From Hyphomicrobiales bacterium (lineage in GTDB: Bacteria; Pseudomonadota; Alphaproteobacteria; Rhizobiales; Rhizobiaceae): a stretch of 64,000 nucleotides of DNA. This document shows, piece by piece, positions 25,275 through 33,438 of this stretch. Each line of letters starts with the position of its first letter. The first letter of the stretch is position 1. Location: positions 186,001 to 250,000 of the forward strand of contig UCGV01000001.1 in the NCBI GenBank assembly GCA_900471925.1, written 5' to 3'. The position numbers were made by a program, and so were the translations under genes. The notes under the pieces are model-generated. The model saw nothing but the letters and a program-made list of their open reading frames with translations, did no database searches and was not told the origin of the DNA.

Positions 25275-25820
25275 TCAGGCGGCATTTGCCGGTGCGGCGC
25301 AGACACCCGCCGCACAACCCTCGACCTCCTCGGTTGACTTCACCGCCGGAATTGGTGCGGCAAGCGCCATGCCGATGCGCGCGCCGAGCGCGATATCGTC
25401 CTCGACGCCGAAGGCATGATGCAGGATCGCGCCATCGCGGCCAATCAATACGGAAGACGGTGTTCCTCGGAAACCATAGCGGCGCATCGTCACCGGTATG
25501 TCGGAGTGCCCGTCTGCCTGATCGACGCCGATGGGGGAGGTCAGCCGGTACTCATGGATGAAAGCCCTGAGCACGGTCGGCGTCATCGCCTCATGATGTT
25601 CGAACACCGTGTGCAGGCCGATGACCTGCAGATCGCTATTGGCGAAGATGCGCTCGATGCGCCGCACCTGCGGCAGGCTTTCGGCCACGCAGCCGGGGCA
25701 GAGCAGCTGGAAGCTGTGCAGATATATCACCTTGCCGCGCAGCGCGGCGATGGAGAGTGGCTGCGGTGTGTTGAACCATTCGCTGACCGAAAGCTCCGGT
25801 GCGAGTGTCAGGTTGGACAT
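25275..25820 (-). CDS. Thioredoxin-fold redoxin domain protein
   Basis: Protein of 181 residues of the AhpC/TlpA-like redoxin superfamily. The active-site motif is CPGC in YLHSFQLLCPGCVAESLPQVRRI, and the cis-proline region is FRGTPSSVLIGRDG. No signal peptide is seen, so it is probably cytosolic. The C-terminus has an extra pair of cysteines (EGCAAGVCAAP). The start at 25820 (MSNLTLAPEL) follows GAGGA; the ORF is open to 26045 across the preceding gene. It is in a leftward row with the MarR and secreted-protein genes. Likely a peroxide or disulfide reductase. Confidence 0.75.
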   Translation of the reverse strand: MSNLTLAPELSVSEWFNTPQPLSIAALRGKVIYLHSFQLLCPGCVAESLPQVRRIERIFANSDLQVIGLHTVFEHHEAMTPTVLRAFIHEYRLTSPIGVDQADGHSDIPVTMRRYGFRGTPSSVLIGRDGAILHHAFGVEDDIALGARIGMALAAPIPAVKSTEEVEGCAAGVCAAPANAA

Positions 25821-25972
25821 GTTGAAATCCTCGGTCGTTCGGCAGGCACCCGCGCCATCGGTTGCATCCGGGGCGCAATGGGATAAACCTGCGTGGTGTT
25901 TTCTCTTCTCTATTTGCCTGGAGAGAGGAAAGAGCCGGTCCGGCGATGGCAGTCGGCGGACCGGCGACCTCA

Positions 25973-26689
25973 TCAGTTTTGAGGCATGACCTTGCCCGGC
26001 AGGCTGAGATTGCCGGAGGCGACCTTGAAGACATTGTCGACGCAAAGCAGCGGCGCATGCAGATTGCCGTTGACCTTCAGCCCTGCCGTCACGCCATCAT
26101 AGGAAGCGCCGGCGATGCCGCCGATAAGCGATAGCGGGATGGAGACATCGACACGATCGCCCTTCAGCGTGGTCGGATAGTCAGGGCTGTCGATCAGCAG
26201 CGGAACACCCGGCCATGTAGCGGGAAGCTTCGGCTTGGCGCCATCAGGAATATCGGTCACTTTCAGTCCGCCGGCGCAGGCCTTGTCCTCGTTGAGGACG
26301 ACCCAATGCGGGTGCCAGACATCGCGGTTCTTGCCTTTGTAGGCGGCATCGTCGAAATCGGGATGGAAGGTGACGGCAAGCGCCACGATGCCCTGATCCT
26401 TGTCGAAACCGATATCGCCGCTGTTGAGCGAGGTCGGCCAAACATAAGCATAGACGCCGGAGCCTTCGAACTTGCCGGTTGCATCAGGCTTTTCGGCGCC
26501 GGCCTCGCCGCGCACGCGGGTCGAGAATATTGCTTGGTCGCCCTTGGTGACGATCTCGGTTTCGATGATATCGAACGCGGCTTTCACACCTTCAGATGGC
26601 TTCGCCGTAACGGGATGGGCGATGGCCGAACCCAGCCAAAGCGATAGCGTTCCGGCGATGGCTGCGCCGGTGATAAACTGCCTTAACAT
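25973..26689 (-). CDS. Secreted protein of unknown function
   Basis: Protein of 238 residues with a Sec signal peptide (MLRQFITGAAIAGTLSLWLGSAIAHP). The mature part contains VYAYVWPTSLNSGDIGFDKDQGIVALAVTFHPDFDD and HPHWVVLNEDKACAGGLKVTDIP, with two cysteines (in KACAGG and LLCVDN) that may form a disulfide. I do not recognise a named domain; the repeated-strand pattern suggests an all-beta periplasmic fold. It lies 41 nt downstream of the MarR gene on the same strand and is probably cotranscribed with it. Confidence 0.7.
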   Translation of the reverse strand: MLRQFITGAAIAGTLSLWLGSAIAHPVTAKPSEGVKAAFDIIETEIVTKGDQAIFSTRVRGEAGAEKPDATGKFEGSGVYAYVWPTSLNSGDIGFDKDQGIVALAVTFHPDFDDAAYKGKNRDVWHPHWVVLNEDKACAGGLKVTDIPDGAKPKLPATWPGVPLLIDSPDYPTTLKGDRVDVSIPLSLIGGIAGASYDGVTAGLKVNGNLHAPLLCVDNVFKVASGNLSLPGKVMPQN

Positions 26690-26730
26690 TTTGAATGTCC
26701 TTCTCTTTCTCGATTGCCTGGAGAGTGCGC

Positions 26731-27372
26731 CTATCCTCTTTCGAAGGCATCCCAGGTGGCAGCCCGGGTTGCCGGATCGGCGGTTTCGTGGTCGCGGCAG
26801 TCGATGCGCAGTTCATTCCTGCCGAAAGCCGCGTTCACGAAATTGCAGTGGTGCGGCTTGGCCGCGCCGGAATGCTGATAAGGGCGGAAGTAGCGACAGC
26901 TCGCGCACATCCGCTGGATCGGTATGGCATCCGCCTCTTGCAGATGCCGGATCATCTTGACGAGCGACAGCAGCAGTCCCTCCTGCTCATCGGGGGAAAG
27001 CGAGCGGGCCGCATCCATCGCTGCCGTTTCGATCGGCGAGACGGAGCCGAGCGCCGCTGCTCCCTCACTCGTGATGCGGATCGTCGTGGCGCGTTTGTCG
27101 TCGCGCGCGCTCGCCTTGAGCACGAAGCCCTTGCGCGCCAGCGCCGTAATCGAATCCGTCGCCGTCGGCTGCGAGACACCGAGATGCGCCGCGATCTCCT
27201 TCACCCGCGCGCCGTCCCGGCCGGCCAGGAATTCGAGGATCGCAAGCTGCGTCGGCTTCAGCCCGGCCTCCTCGGCCTTCGACCATTCGTCGCTGCGCAT
27301 GGCGATGGCGATGCGCGAGAGGCCTTCGCGGATGCGATTATCGATTGGGGTTGGGTCCTTGGGCGTTTCCAT
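26731..27372 (-). CDS. MarR-family regulator with C-terminal four-cysteine cluster
   Basis: Protein of 213 residues, longer than the usual 140-160 for MarR. The winged HTH (about 35-110) includes VKEIAAHLGVSQPTATDSITALARKGFV and the wing KASARDDKRATTIRIT. The extension carries C156, C159, C176 and C192 in the pattern CX2C-X16-C-X15-C with nearby histidines, which looks like a metal or iron-sulfur site and suggests redox or metal sensing. A perfect 13-bp palindrome lies 12 bp upstream of the start, a probable autoregulatory operator. It heads a leftward group with the secreted protein and redoxin genes. Confidence 0.8.
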   Translation of the reverse strand: METPKDPTPIDNRIREGLSRIAIAMRSDEWSKAEEAGLKPTQLAILEFLAGRDGARVKEIAAHLGVSQPTATDSITALARKGFVLKASARDDKRATTIRITSEGAAALGSVSPIETAAMDAARSLSPDEQEGLLLSLVKMIRHLQEADAIPIQRMCASCRYFRPYQHSGAAKPHHCNFVNAAFGRNELRIDCRDHETADPATRAATWDAFERG

Positions 27373-27383
27373 GCGTCTAATAT

Positions 27384-27396
27384 ATAGGAGTCCTAT
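27384..27396. promoter_or_regulatory. Palindrome ATAGGAGTCCTAT, candidate MarR operator
   Basis: Arms ATAGGA and TCCTAT surround one central base, 12 bp upstream of the marR start at 27372. The position fits autorepression. Confidence 0.5.
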
Positions 27397-27451
27397 CTAA
27401 TTTCAAGGGTGCGTGCGCTCGATTGCCGCTTTCCCTGCCCAAGAAATAAAT

Positions 27452-27468
27452 ATAGGGTACCCCCCTAT
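27452..27468. promoter_or_regulatory. GC-centred dyad, candidate DmeR operator
   Basis: ATAGGG (27452-27457) and CCCTAT (27463-27468) with five bases between, 18 bp before the dmeR start. Repressors of the RcnR/FrmR family bind sites with G/C tracts flanked by A/T-rich inverted repeats, as here. Confidence 0.6.
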
Positions 27469-27486
27469 CCTACATGAGAAACAAGC

Positions 27487-27759
27487 ATGTCCCATACGAC
27501 CCATCACAAGAAGAAGCTCATCGCCCGCGTCAGCCGTATTCGCGGCCAGCTCGAAGCGGTCGAGCGTGCGCTGGAGAGCGAACGTCCTTGCGGCGAAATC
27601 CTCCAGCTTCTGGCCTCGGTGCGCGGCGCGCTGACCGGGCTGACAGGCGAAGTGCTGGATGATCACCTGCACGAGCATGTGCTGCACGCCGCCGACGAGA
27701 AGGCGAGGGCGGAGGCGGTCGAGGAAATATCGGAAGTTTTGCGAACCTATATCCGCTGA
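27487..27759 (+). CDS. dmeR: DmeR-type Ni/Co-responsive repressor (RcnR/CsoR family)
   Basis: All-helical DNA-binding protein of 90 residues. It keeps the RcnR metal-ligand set: His near the N-terminus (MSHTTHHK), Cys35 in ERPCGEIL, and two histidines in LDDHLHEHVLH. The order of genes, a repressor followed 23 nt later by a His-rich CDF exporter, is that of the dmeRF pair described in Rhizobium leguminosarum and Agrobacterium. Expected role: release of the operator at 27452 when nickel or cobalt binds. Confidence 0.85.
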   Translation: MSHTTHHKKKLIARVSRIRGQLEAVERALESERPCGEILQLLASVRGALTGLTGEVLDDHLHEHVLHAADEKARAEAVEEISEVLRTYIR

Positions 27760-27782
27760 GCCGGATCGATAAGGAGATTGCG

Positions 27783-28757
27783 ATGATCTCAGGAATGAAT
27801 ACCTTTGGGCATGACCATGTGTTCCTTGGCCAGGACCACGCCCGGAACGAACGCCGCATCTGGCTGGTGATCGCGCTGACGGCAGTCATGATGGTGGTCG
27901 AGATCGGTGCCGGCACGATCTACGGCTCGATGGCTCTGGTGGCCGATGGCTGGCACATGTCTACCCATGCCAGCGCACTGCTGATTTCCGCGCTCGCCTA
28001 TCTCTTTGCCCGCAAGCAGGCTCGTAATCCGCGCTTCACTTTCGGCACCGGCAAGCTCGGCGACCTCGCCGGTTTCGCGAGCGCCATCATCCTGGCGCTG
28101 ATTGCGCTGCTGATGGGCTGGGAAAGTTTTCTGCGCATCACCTCTCCGGTGCCGATCAGCTTCGGCCAGGCCATTACCGTCGCTGTCATCGGCCTCGTCG
28201 TCAATCTCGTCAGCGCCTGGCTTTTGAGCGGCAGTGGCGGTCATCATCACGGGAATGGCCACGATCATCACAGTGAGCATCATCATCGTCACGATCACAG
28301 CCATGGCCGCCATCACGGCGACCATCATGGTCATACGGATAACAATATCCGCTCCGCCTACATGCATGTCATCGCCGATGCGCTGACTTCGGTCCTTGCG
28401 ATTGCCGCGCTTGCGCTTGGCAGCCTCTATGGGTGGCTCTGGCTCGATCCGCTGATGGGCATTGTCGGCGCCGTCATCATTGCCCAATGGTCCTGGGGCC
28501 TGCTCAAATCCTCGGGCGCTGTCCTGCTTGATGTGCTCTCGGAAAGCGAGACGCTGCCGGATGAAATCCGCGGCGCCATCGAAGGCGATGGCGACCACAT
28601 CACCGATCTGCATGTCTGGCAGGTCGGTCCCGGCCATCATGCAGCGATCGTTGCGGTGCTCACGCCACAGCCGCGCGACACGGCTTTCTACAAGGAGAGG
28701 CTGTCCAGCCTGGGCGAGTTGTCGCACGTGACCGTTGAGGTCACGCGCGCGGCCTGA
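27783..28757 (+). CDS. dmeF: CDF cation exporter DmeF
   Basis: Cation diffusion facilitator of 324 residues with six predicted membrane segments. Metal-site motifs are VADGWHMSTHASAL in TM2 and HVIADALTSVLAI in TM5. A long cytosolic loop between TM4 and TM5 (about 155-185) is dominated by histidines, many in HxH pairs, a DmeF hallmark, and there is a histidine motif at the N-terminus (FGHDHVFLGQDH). The C-terminal cytosolic domain has TDLHVWQVGPGHHAAIV. The start at 27783 follows AAGGAG. Likely exports cobalt and nickel under DmeR control. Confidence 0.9.
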   Translation: MISGMNTFGHDHVFLGQDHARNERRIWLVIALTAVMMVVEIGAGTIYGSMALVADGWHMSTHASALLISALAYLFARKQARNPRFTFGTGKLGDLAGFASAIILALIALLMGWESFLRITSPVPISFGQAITVAVIGLVVNLVSAWLLSGSGGHHHGNGHDHHSEHHHRHDHSHGRHHGDHHGHTDNNIRSAYMHVIADALTSVLAIAALALGSLYGWLWLDPLMGIVGAVIIAQWSWGLLKSSGAVLLDVLSESETLPDEIRGAIEGDGDHITDLHVWQVGPGHHAAIVAVLTPQPRDTAFYKERLSSLGELSHVTVEVTRAA

Positions 28758-28827
28758 TCCCGAAGAAAGGCCGAGATGCCGCCGCAATCGGCCCTTAGGC
28801 TTGTGATCCTGATTCCCGGAGGTCTTC

Positions 28828-29712
28828 ATGGATCACAGCTTCACGCGCCGCAGTTTCATCGGCTCTGCGCTGCTTCTGCCCGCACTTGGCTTTGCGCCCG
28901 GGGTGCGGGCGCAGCAGCAGGATGATGATATCGACAAGCGGCTTGCGGCGCTGGAGGCCCGCATCGGCGGACGGCTTGGTGTTTCCGTTCTCGACAGTCA
29001 GACCGATGTTTCCTTCGGCTATCGCGGCAGCGAGGCCTTCGCCATGTGCAGCACCTTCAAGGTTCTGGCTGCGGGCTATGTCCTCGCCCGTGTCGATAAT
29101 GGCGACGAAAAGCTCGACCGGCGTATCACCTTTGGCAAGGACAAGCTTGTCTCCTATTCGCCCGAGACTGAAAAACATGCCGGCGGCGAGGGCATGACGA
29201 TGGCCGAGATCTGCAAGGCCGGCATTACTCTCAGCGACAACACGGCCGGCAATCTCATGCTGGAAAGCTTCGGCGGTCCGGCCGCGCTCACGGACTGGCT
29301 GCGTTCGATCGGCGATGGCACGACACGGCTAGACCGCATGGAAACGGCGTTGAACGAAGCGGCCAAAGGCGATCCGCGTGACACCACGACACCGGACGCC
29401 ATGCTCGACTCGCTCGGCAATATCGCCCTCGGGTCGATCCTGGCGGAGGATTCCGCCAATCAGCTGGTTGACTGGATGGTGGCAAACACAACGGGTGCGG
29501 CCCGTCTGCGCGCCGGCTTGCCCTCAGGATGGCGGATCGGCGACAAGACCGGCACCGGAGACGATGGCTCGGCCGGCGATATCGCCATCATCTGGCCGCC
29601 CGGTCGCGGTCCCATCGTCGCTGCGGTCTATATGGCAGAAACGACCGTGAAGATGGACGAATTCAACCCTGTCTTTGCCGAAATCGGCAAGATGATTACC
29701 GAGATGGTTTAA
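28828..29712 (+). CDS. bla: Class A beta-lactamase
   Basis: Periplasmic serine beta-lactamase of 294 residues, apparently intact. The active site has S75xxK78 (CSTFK), SDN 136-138 (SDNTAGN), the omega-loop glutamate E172 in ETALNE and KTG 240-242 (DKTGTGDDG). The N-terminus TRRSFIGSALLLPALGFAPGVRA looks like a twin-arginine signal peptide. The start at 28828 follows GGAGG. It sits 70 nt after dmeF in the same direction with no regulator of the AmpR type nearby. Chromosomal class A enzymes occur widely in rhizobia; the substrate range cannot be read here. Confidence 0.92.
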   Translation: MDHSFTRRSFIGSALLLPALGFAPGVRAQQQDDDIDKRLAALEARIGGRLGVSVLDSQTDVSFGYRGSEAFAMCSTFKVLAAGYVLARVDNGDEKLDRRITFGKDKLVSYSPETEKHAGGEGMTMAEICKAGITLSDNTAGNLMLESFGGPAALTDWLRSIGDGTTRLDRMETALNEAAKGDPRDTTTPDAMLDSLGNIALGSILAEDSANQLVDWMVANTTGAARLRAGLPSGWRIGDKTGTGDDGSAGDIAIIWPPGRGPIVAAVYMAETTVKMDEFNPVFAEIGKMITEMV

Positions 29713-29740
29713 GCCGTTTTCAGGCTACGCGGACATGACG

Positions 29741-29776
29741 AAAAAGCCGCGGCCCGCATCGCGGCCTGCGGCTTTC
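29741..29776. terminator. Bidirectional terminator between bla and the unknown gene
   Basis: AAAGCCGCGGCC pairs imperfectly (one bulge) with GGCCTGCGGCTTT; A-rich left flank and T-rich right flank serve both convergent genes. Confidence 0.75.
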
Positions 29777-29805
29777 ATAGTCATTCGATGACTGCTCGGC
29801 AAAGA

Positions 29806-30309
29806 TCAGTCGTTTTTCGACTGGTCGGCAGAGTGTGTATTGCTTGCCTGAACGGTCGTAGGATCGGTGGTACCGTCGCCTCCGCCCTCGATACCGGCGA
29901 GCTCGCGCTTGATCTGTTCGGCGATTTCCTTCTCGATCGCCGCGCGATCGTCGGAAGACATGGCCTTGAGATCGTCCTCGGTGAGATTGTGAGCCGCCAG
30001 ATAGCGCGCACGGATGAATTCCTCCGGCGTCATGCTGCTCCATTTGGTGAATTCGTCAACCAGGCTGCTCTTTGCCGCCTTGGCCTTCACCTCTTCCTCG
30101 GATGGAGGATTGATGTAAGTCTCGTTGCTGGCTTGGACTGCCCACATCGTATTGGCGATGGACGGTGGCGTCGTGCTGGGCTGCAGGCCGGCGCCGGACT
30201 GGTTGCGCGCGTTGCCACCAAATTCCTCGGTCTGCTTGTTCTTGGATTTGCCCTGCTCGAAAAGCGAGCTGAGGCCGGAGTAAATTGAAAGATTGCTACC
30301 GATTTCCAT
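29806..30309 (-). CDS. Hypothetical protein
   Basis: Protein of 167 residues that I do not recognise. The N-terminus MEIGSNLSIYSGLSSLFEQGKSKN has no signal peptide; the middle is low-complexity (Asn, Gln, Ser, Thr). A charged helical part (SLVDEFTKWSSMTPEEFIRARYLAAHNLTEDDLKAM) is followed by EIAEQIKRELAGIEG and a polar tail. The start at 30309 follows GGGAG and is preferred over the ORF opening at 30351. It is downstream of gcd by 75 nt on the same strand and ends before a bidirectional terminator. A secreted substrate or adaptor would fit, but nothing proves it. Confidence 0.7.
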   Translation of the reverse strand: MEIGSNLSIYSGLSSLFEQGKSKNKQTEEFGGNARNQSGAGLQPSTTPPSIANTMWAVQASNETYINPPSEEEVKAKAAKSSLVDEFTKWSSMTPEEFIRARYLAAHNLTEDDLKAMSSDDRAAIEKEIAEQIKRELAGIEGGGDGTTDPTTVQASNTHSADQSKND

Positions 30310-30384
30310 GAAAAGTCTCCCTGAAAAACCGGCAGCAGAATGGCCGGGCAATCCTGCCCGAAGCTTGTCTTCTTTCTGAATTTG

Positions 30385-32724
30385 CTACGGCAGCGTGTAG
30401 GCGATGACATAGTCACCCGGTTTCGTGCCGAGCGAGCCGTGGCCGCCGGCAACCATGACGACATATTGTTTATTGTCGCTGGCCGTATAGGTCATAGGCG
30501 TTGCCTGCCCGCCGGCCGGAAGCCGGGCTTCCCAGAGCTGGCGGCCACTGGTCACGTCATAGGCGCGCAGATAGTTGTCAACGGCGGCACCCAGGAAGGC
30601 GACGCCTCCCTTGGTCATTATCGGTCCACCGATGCCGGGCACGCCCACCTTGAAGGGCAGGGGCAACGGCGTCATGTCATGCACGGTGCCGTTCTTGTGC
30701 ATGTAGGCGATGCGCCCGGTACGCAGGTCGACGCCTGCGACATAGCCCCATGGCGGCGCCTGGCAGGGGATCTGCAACGGCCCGAGGAGCGGCCCCATGA
30801 ACACGCCGTAGGGCGCGCCGTCATTGCGGTTGAGTCCCTGTTCGCTGCCCTTCTCATCCTGCCCGCGCGGCGGAATATCGGCCGCCGGCACGAGGCGCGA
30901 GGTGAAGGCGAGATAGGTCGGCATGCCGAACATCACCTGCCGTTCTGGATCGACGGCGACCGAGCCCCAGTTGAATGTGCCGAAATTGCCGGGATAGACA
31001 ATCGTTCCCTGCAGAGAGGGCGGCGTATAACGGCCCTCATATTTGTAGCGGTGGAACTCGATGCGGCAGGCGAGCTGGTCGAACAGCGAAACACCCCACA
31101 TATCCTTCTCCTTCAGCGGCTCCGGCGAGAAGGTAAGATCAGAGATCGGCTGTGTCGGCGCGCTGTGATCTTCCGGGATGGCACCACCGGGCGCGGGAAT
31201 TTCCTTGAAGGGAATGATCGGCTGGCCGGTGCGCCGGTCGAGCACATAGATGTCACCCTGCTTTGTGGGGGCGACCAGCGCCGGCACGACAGTGCCATCT
31301 TCCTTCGTGAGATCGAGCAGTGCCGGCTGGGCTGGCACGTCCATGTCCCAGAGATCGTGATGGACGAATTGCTGCACCCAGCGCAACTGCCCTGTATTGA
31401 TATCGAGCGCCACGACCGAGGAGGAGAATTTCTCGACGTTGGCGCTGCGGTTCATGCCGAGCTGGTCCGGCGGCTGGTTCCCAAGCGGGATATAGACCAT
31501 GCCGAGCTGGTCATCGACGCTGAAGACCGACCAGCTGTTCGGCGAATTGGTCGTATAATGCTGTCCCTCGGGCAAGGGCGTCGTCTGGTCCGGATTGCCG
31601 GAATCCCAGTTCCAGATCAGCGCGCCGGTGTTGATGTCGTAGGCGCGGATAACGCCGGACTGTTCCTGTGTCGAATAATTGTCGTTGACCGCCCCGCCGA
31701 TGATGATCTTGCCCGCAACGGCAACCGGCGGCGAGGTGGAGTAATAATAGCCGGCCGGATCATATTGCATGCCCGTCTGCAGCTGCAGCACGCCCTGCTC
31801 TGCAAAGCCGGTGCATACCTGCCCGTTCGTGGCATCAAGCGCGATCAGCCGCGCATCCGAGGTCGGCAGGTAAATGCGCTCCTTGCAGGGCTGGCCGGCC
31901 GGTGTCGCCTCGTCGCTGTAATAGGTGACACCGCGGCAGGTCTGGTGCTGCCGGTCCGGGTTCATGCCGGAATTGGCGTCATATTTCCATTTCTGCTGGC
32001 CGGTTTTCGCATCGAGCGCGATTGCCCAGTTGTGCGGTGTGCAGAGATAGAGCGTATCGCCCACCTTCAGTGGTGTCACCTGATAGGTCGTCTCGCCCAC
32101 GTCATCAGGCTTCTTCACGTCGCCGGTCTGGTAGCGCCAGGCTTCCTTGAGGTTGGAGACATTCTGCACATTGATCTGGTCGAGCGGCGAATACCGCTGG
32201 CCATAGGGCGTGCGTCCATATTGATGCCATTCGCCTGCAGGCACATTGCCGCCGAAGGCCGGCGCTGCGGCAACAGTCTGCGTCGGCAGGTCACCGGCGA
32301 GATCGTGAGGATCTGATGTCATCGAATAGCCCGCAACGATGATCGCGAGGATGACCGGAATGGCGAGCGGCCAGGGATTGGCGCCGTAATAGGTGCCGGT
32401 CGGGCTGCGGAAACCGAGTGGCCGACGGATCCAGGGCGTCAGCAGCCACAGCCCGAAGAGAATGATGAGACCACCGCGCGGGCCCAACTGCCACCAATCG
32501 AACCCGACCTCCCAGACCGCCCAGGCGAGCGCCGCGACCACGAGCGCGGCATAGACCCAGAGCGCAACCGCTTTGCGCATCAGCAGCAGTCCCGCCGTCA
32601 GCAGGAACATCACCCCCGCGAAAAGGTAGAAGAAGCTTCCACCGAGAACAGCGAGCCAGAGCCCGCCACCGCCGAGCGCCAGTCCGAAAATGATGAAAAG
32701 AATGGAGGTAATGACAATTGCCAT
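30385..32724 (-). CDS. gcd: Membrane-bound PQQ-dependent glucose/quinate/shikimate dehydrogenase
   Basis: Large quinoprotein of 779 residues, close to the usual 796 for glucose dehydrogenase. About five N-terminal membrane segments (1-145) anchor it. The periplasmic part is an eight-bladed propeller with PQQ-type motifs such as GEWHQYGRTPYGQRYSPLDQI, CRGVTYY, RWVQQFVHHDLWDMDVPAQP and WGSVAVDPERQVMFG. It oxidises aldoses (glucose to gluconate) and feeds electrons to ubiquinone. The start at 32724 has GGGAG upstream. No pqq biosynthesis genes lie in this window. Quinate or shikimate as substrate is a possible alternative. Confidence 0.9.
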   Translation of the reverse strand: MAIVITSILFIIFGLALGGGGLWLAVLGGSFFYLFAGVMFLLTAGLLLMRKAVALWVYAALVVAALAWAVWEVGFDWWQLGPRGGLIILFGLWLLTPWIRRPLGFRSPTGTYYGANPWPLAIPVILAIIVAGYSMTSDPHDLAGDLPTQTVAAAPAFGGNVPAGEWHQYGRTPYGQRYSPLDQINVQNVSNLKEAWRYQTGDVKKPDDVGETTYQVTPLKVGDTLYLCTPHNWAIALDAKTGQQKWKYDANSGMNPDRQHQTCRGVTYYSDEATPAGQPCKERIYLPTSDARLIALDATNGQVCTGFAEQGVLQLQTGMQYDPAGYYYSTSPPVAVAGKIIIGGAVNDNYSTQEQSGVIRAYDINTGALIWNWDSGNPDQTTPLPEGQHYTTNSPNSWSVFSVDDQLGMVYIPLGNQPPDQLGMNRSANVEKFSSSVVALDINTGQLRWVQQFVHHDLWDMDVPAQPALLDLTKEDGTVVPALVAPTKQGDIYVLDRRTGQPIIPFKEIPAPGGAIPEDHSAPTQPISDLTFSPEPLKEKDMWGVSLFDQLACRIEFHRYKYEGRYTPPSLQGTIVYPGNFGTFNWGSVAVDPERQVMFGMPTYLAFTSRLVPAADIPPRGQDEKGSEQGLNRNDGAPYGVFMGPLLGPLQIPCQAPPWGYVAGVDLRTGRIAYMHKNGTVHDMTPLPLPFKVGVPGIGGPIMTKGGVAFLGAAVDNYLRAYDVTSGRQLWEARLPAGGQATPMTYTASDNKQYVVMVAGGHGSLGTKPGDYVIAYTLP

Positions 32725-32845
32725 AAGGCAGGCTCCCGCTGGTTAGCCGGATCGGAGGATGGCGAAAAACATACGCCGATCAGGCAGATAGAGCGGAAAG
32801 CCTGCCTTTCAACCGCCACAATTGGTCGCGGTCGAGGCCATGGCC

Positions 32846-33394
32846 TCAGGAGGTTTTTGCAAGTTCGCGATCAATCGCCGAGACGAGCCTGTTATCATCG
32901 GCCGTCACATCAGGCGCGAAGCGGGCAACCACCTTGCCGTTGCGGCCGACGAGGAATTTTTCGAAATTCCACAGCACTTCGTTGTCGTCGGAGGCAAGGC
33001 CTGCGCCCTTCAGCCGTTCGCGCATCGGCCCTTCGCCCGTCGTTTCCACGTCTGTACCCGTCAGGTTCTTGTAGAGCGGATGTTTGTCCGGACCCTTGAC
33101 GGAAATCTTGGAGAACATCGGGAAGTCGACGCCGAACGTGCTGGTGCAGAAATCGAGGATTTCCGCATCCGTACCCGGTTCCTGACCCTTGAAGTCATTG
33201 GCCGGGAAACCGGCGATGACGAAGCCGCGCTCGCGCTTGTCGGCATAGAGCTGTTCAAGCCCTTCATACTGCACCGTCAGGCCGCATTTGGAAGCGACAT
33301 TGACGATGAGCAGCACCTGGCCGCGATATTCGTTGAGTGCCGTCTCACGTCCCTGAACGGTCTTGATCGGGATATCGAGAAGATCAGTCATCAT
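32846..33394 (-). CDS. Glutathione peroxidase family protein
   Basis: Thioredoxin-fold peroxidase of 182 residues. The peroxidatic cysteine is C37 in VNVASKCGLTVQYEGL, GFPANDFKGQEPG supplies the glutamine region and LWNFEKFLVGRNGKVV the tryptophan/asparagine motif. Members of this cysteine group often use thioredoxin rather than glutathione. No signal peptide, so cytosolic reduction of peroxides is likely. It lies 44 nt downstream of selO on the same strand; that pairing with another redox-linked protein may be functional. Confidence 0.88.
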   Translation of the reverse strand: MMTDLLDIPIKTVQGRETALNEYRGQVLLIVNVASKCGLTVQYEGLEQLYADKRERGFVIAGFPANDFKGQEPGTDAEILDFCTSTFGVDFPMFSKISVKGPDKHPLYKNLTGTDVETTGEGPMRERLKGAGLASDDNEVLWNFEKFLVGRNGKVVARFAPDVTADDNRLVSAIDRELAKTS

Positions 33395-33438
33395 TATCTC
33401 CAGTTAATATGGGGCAGTTGATATGGACTTGTCTGAAA

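Noticed and set aside
28767..28791. GGCCGA/TCGGCC hairpin between dmeF and bla
   Set aside because: Short stem with large loop and no T-tract; not convincing as a terminator.
30340..32316. 658-codon ORF antisense to gcd
   Set aside because: It is the mirror of a high-GC gene with clear PQQ-dehydrogenase motifs; the antisense protein is rich in Arg, Gly, His and Asp without domain structure.
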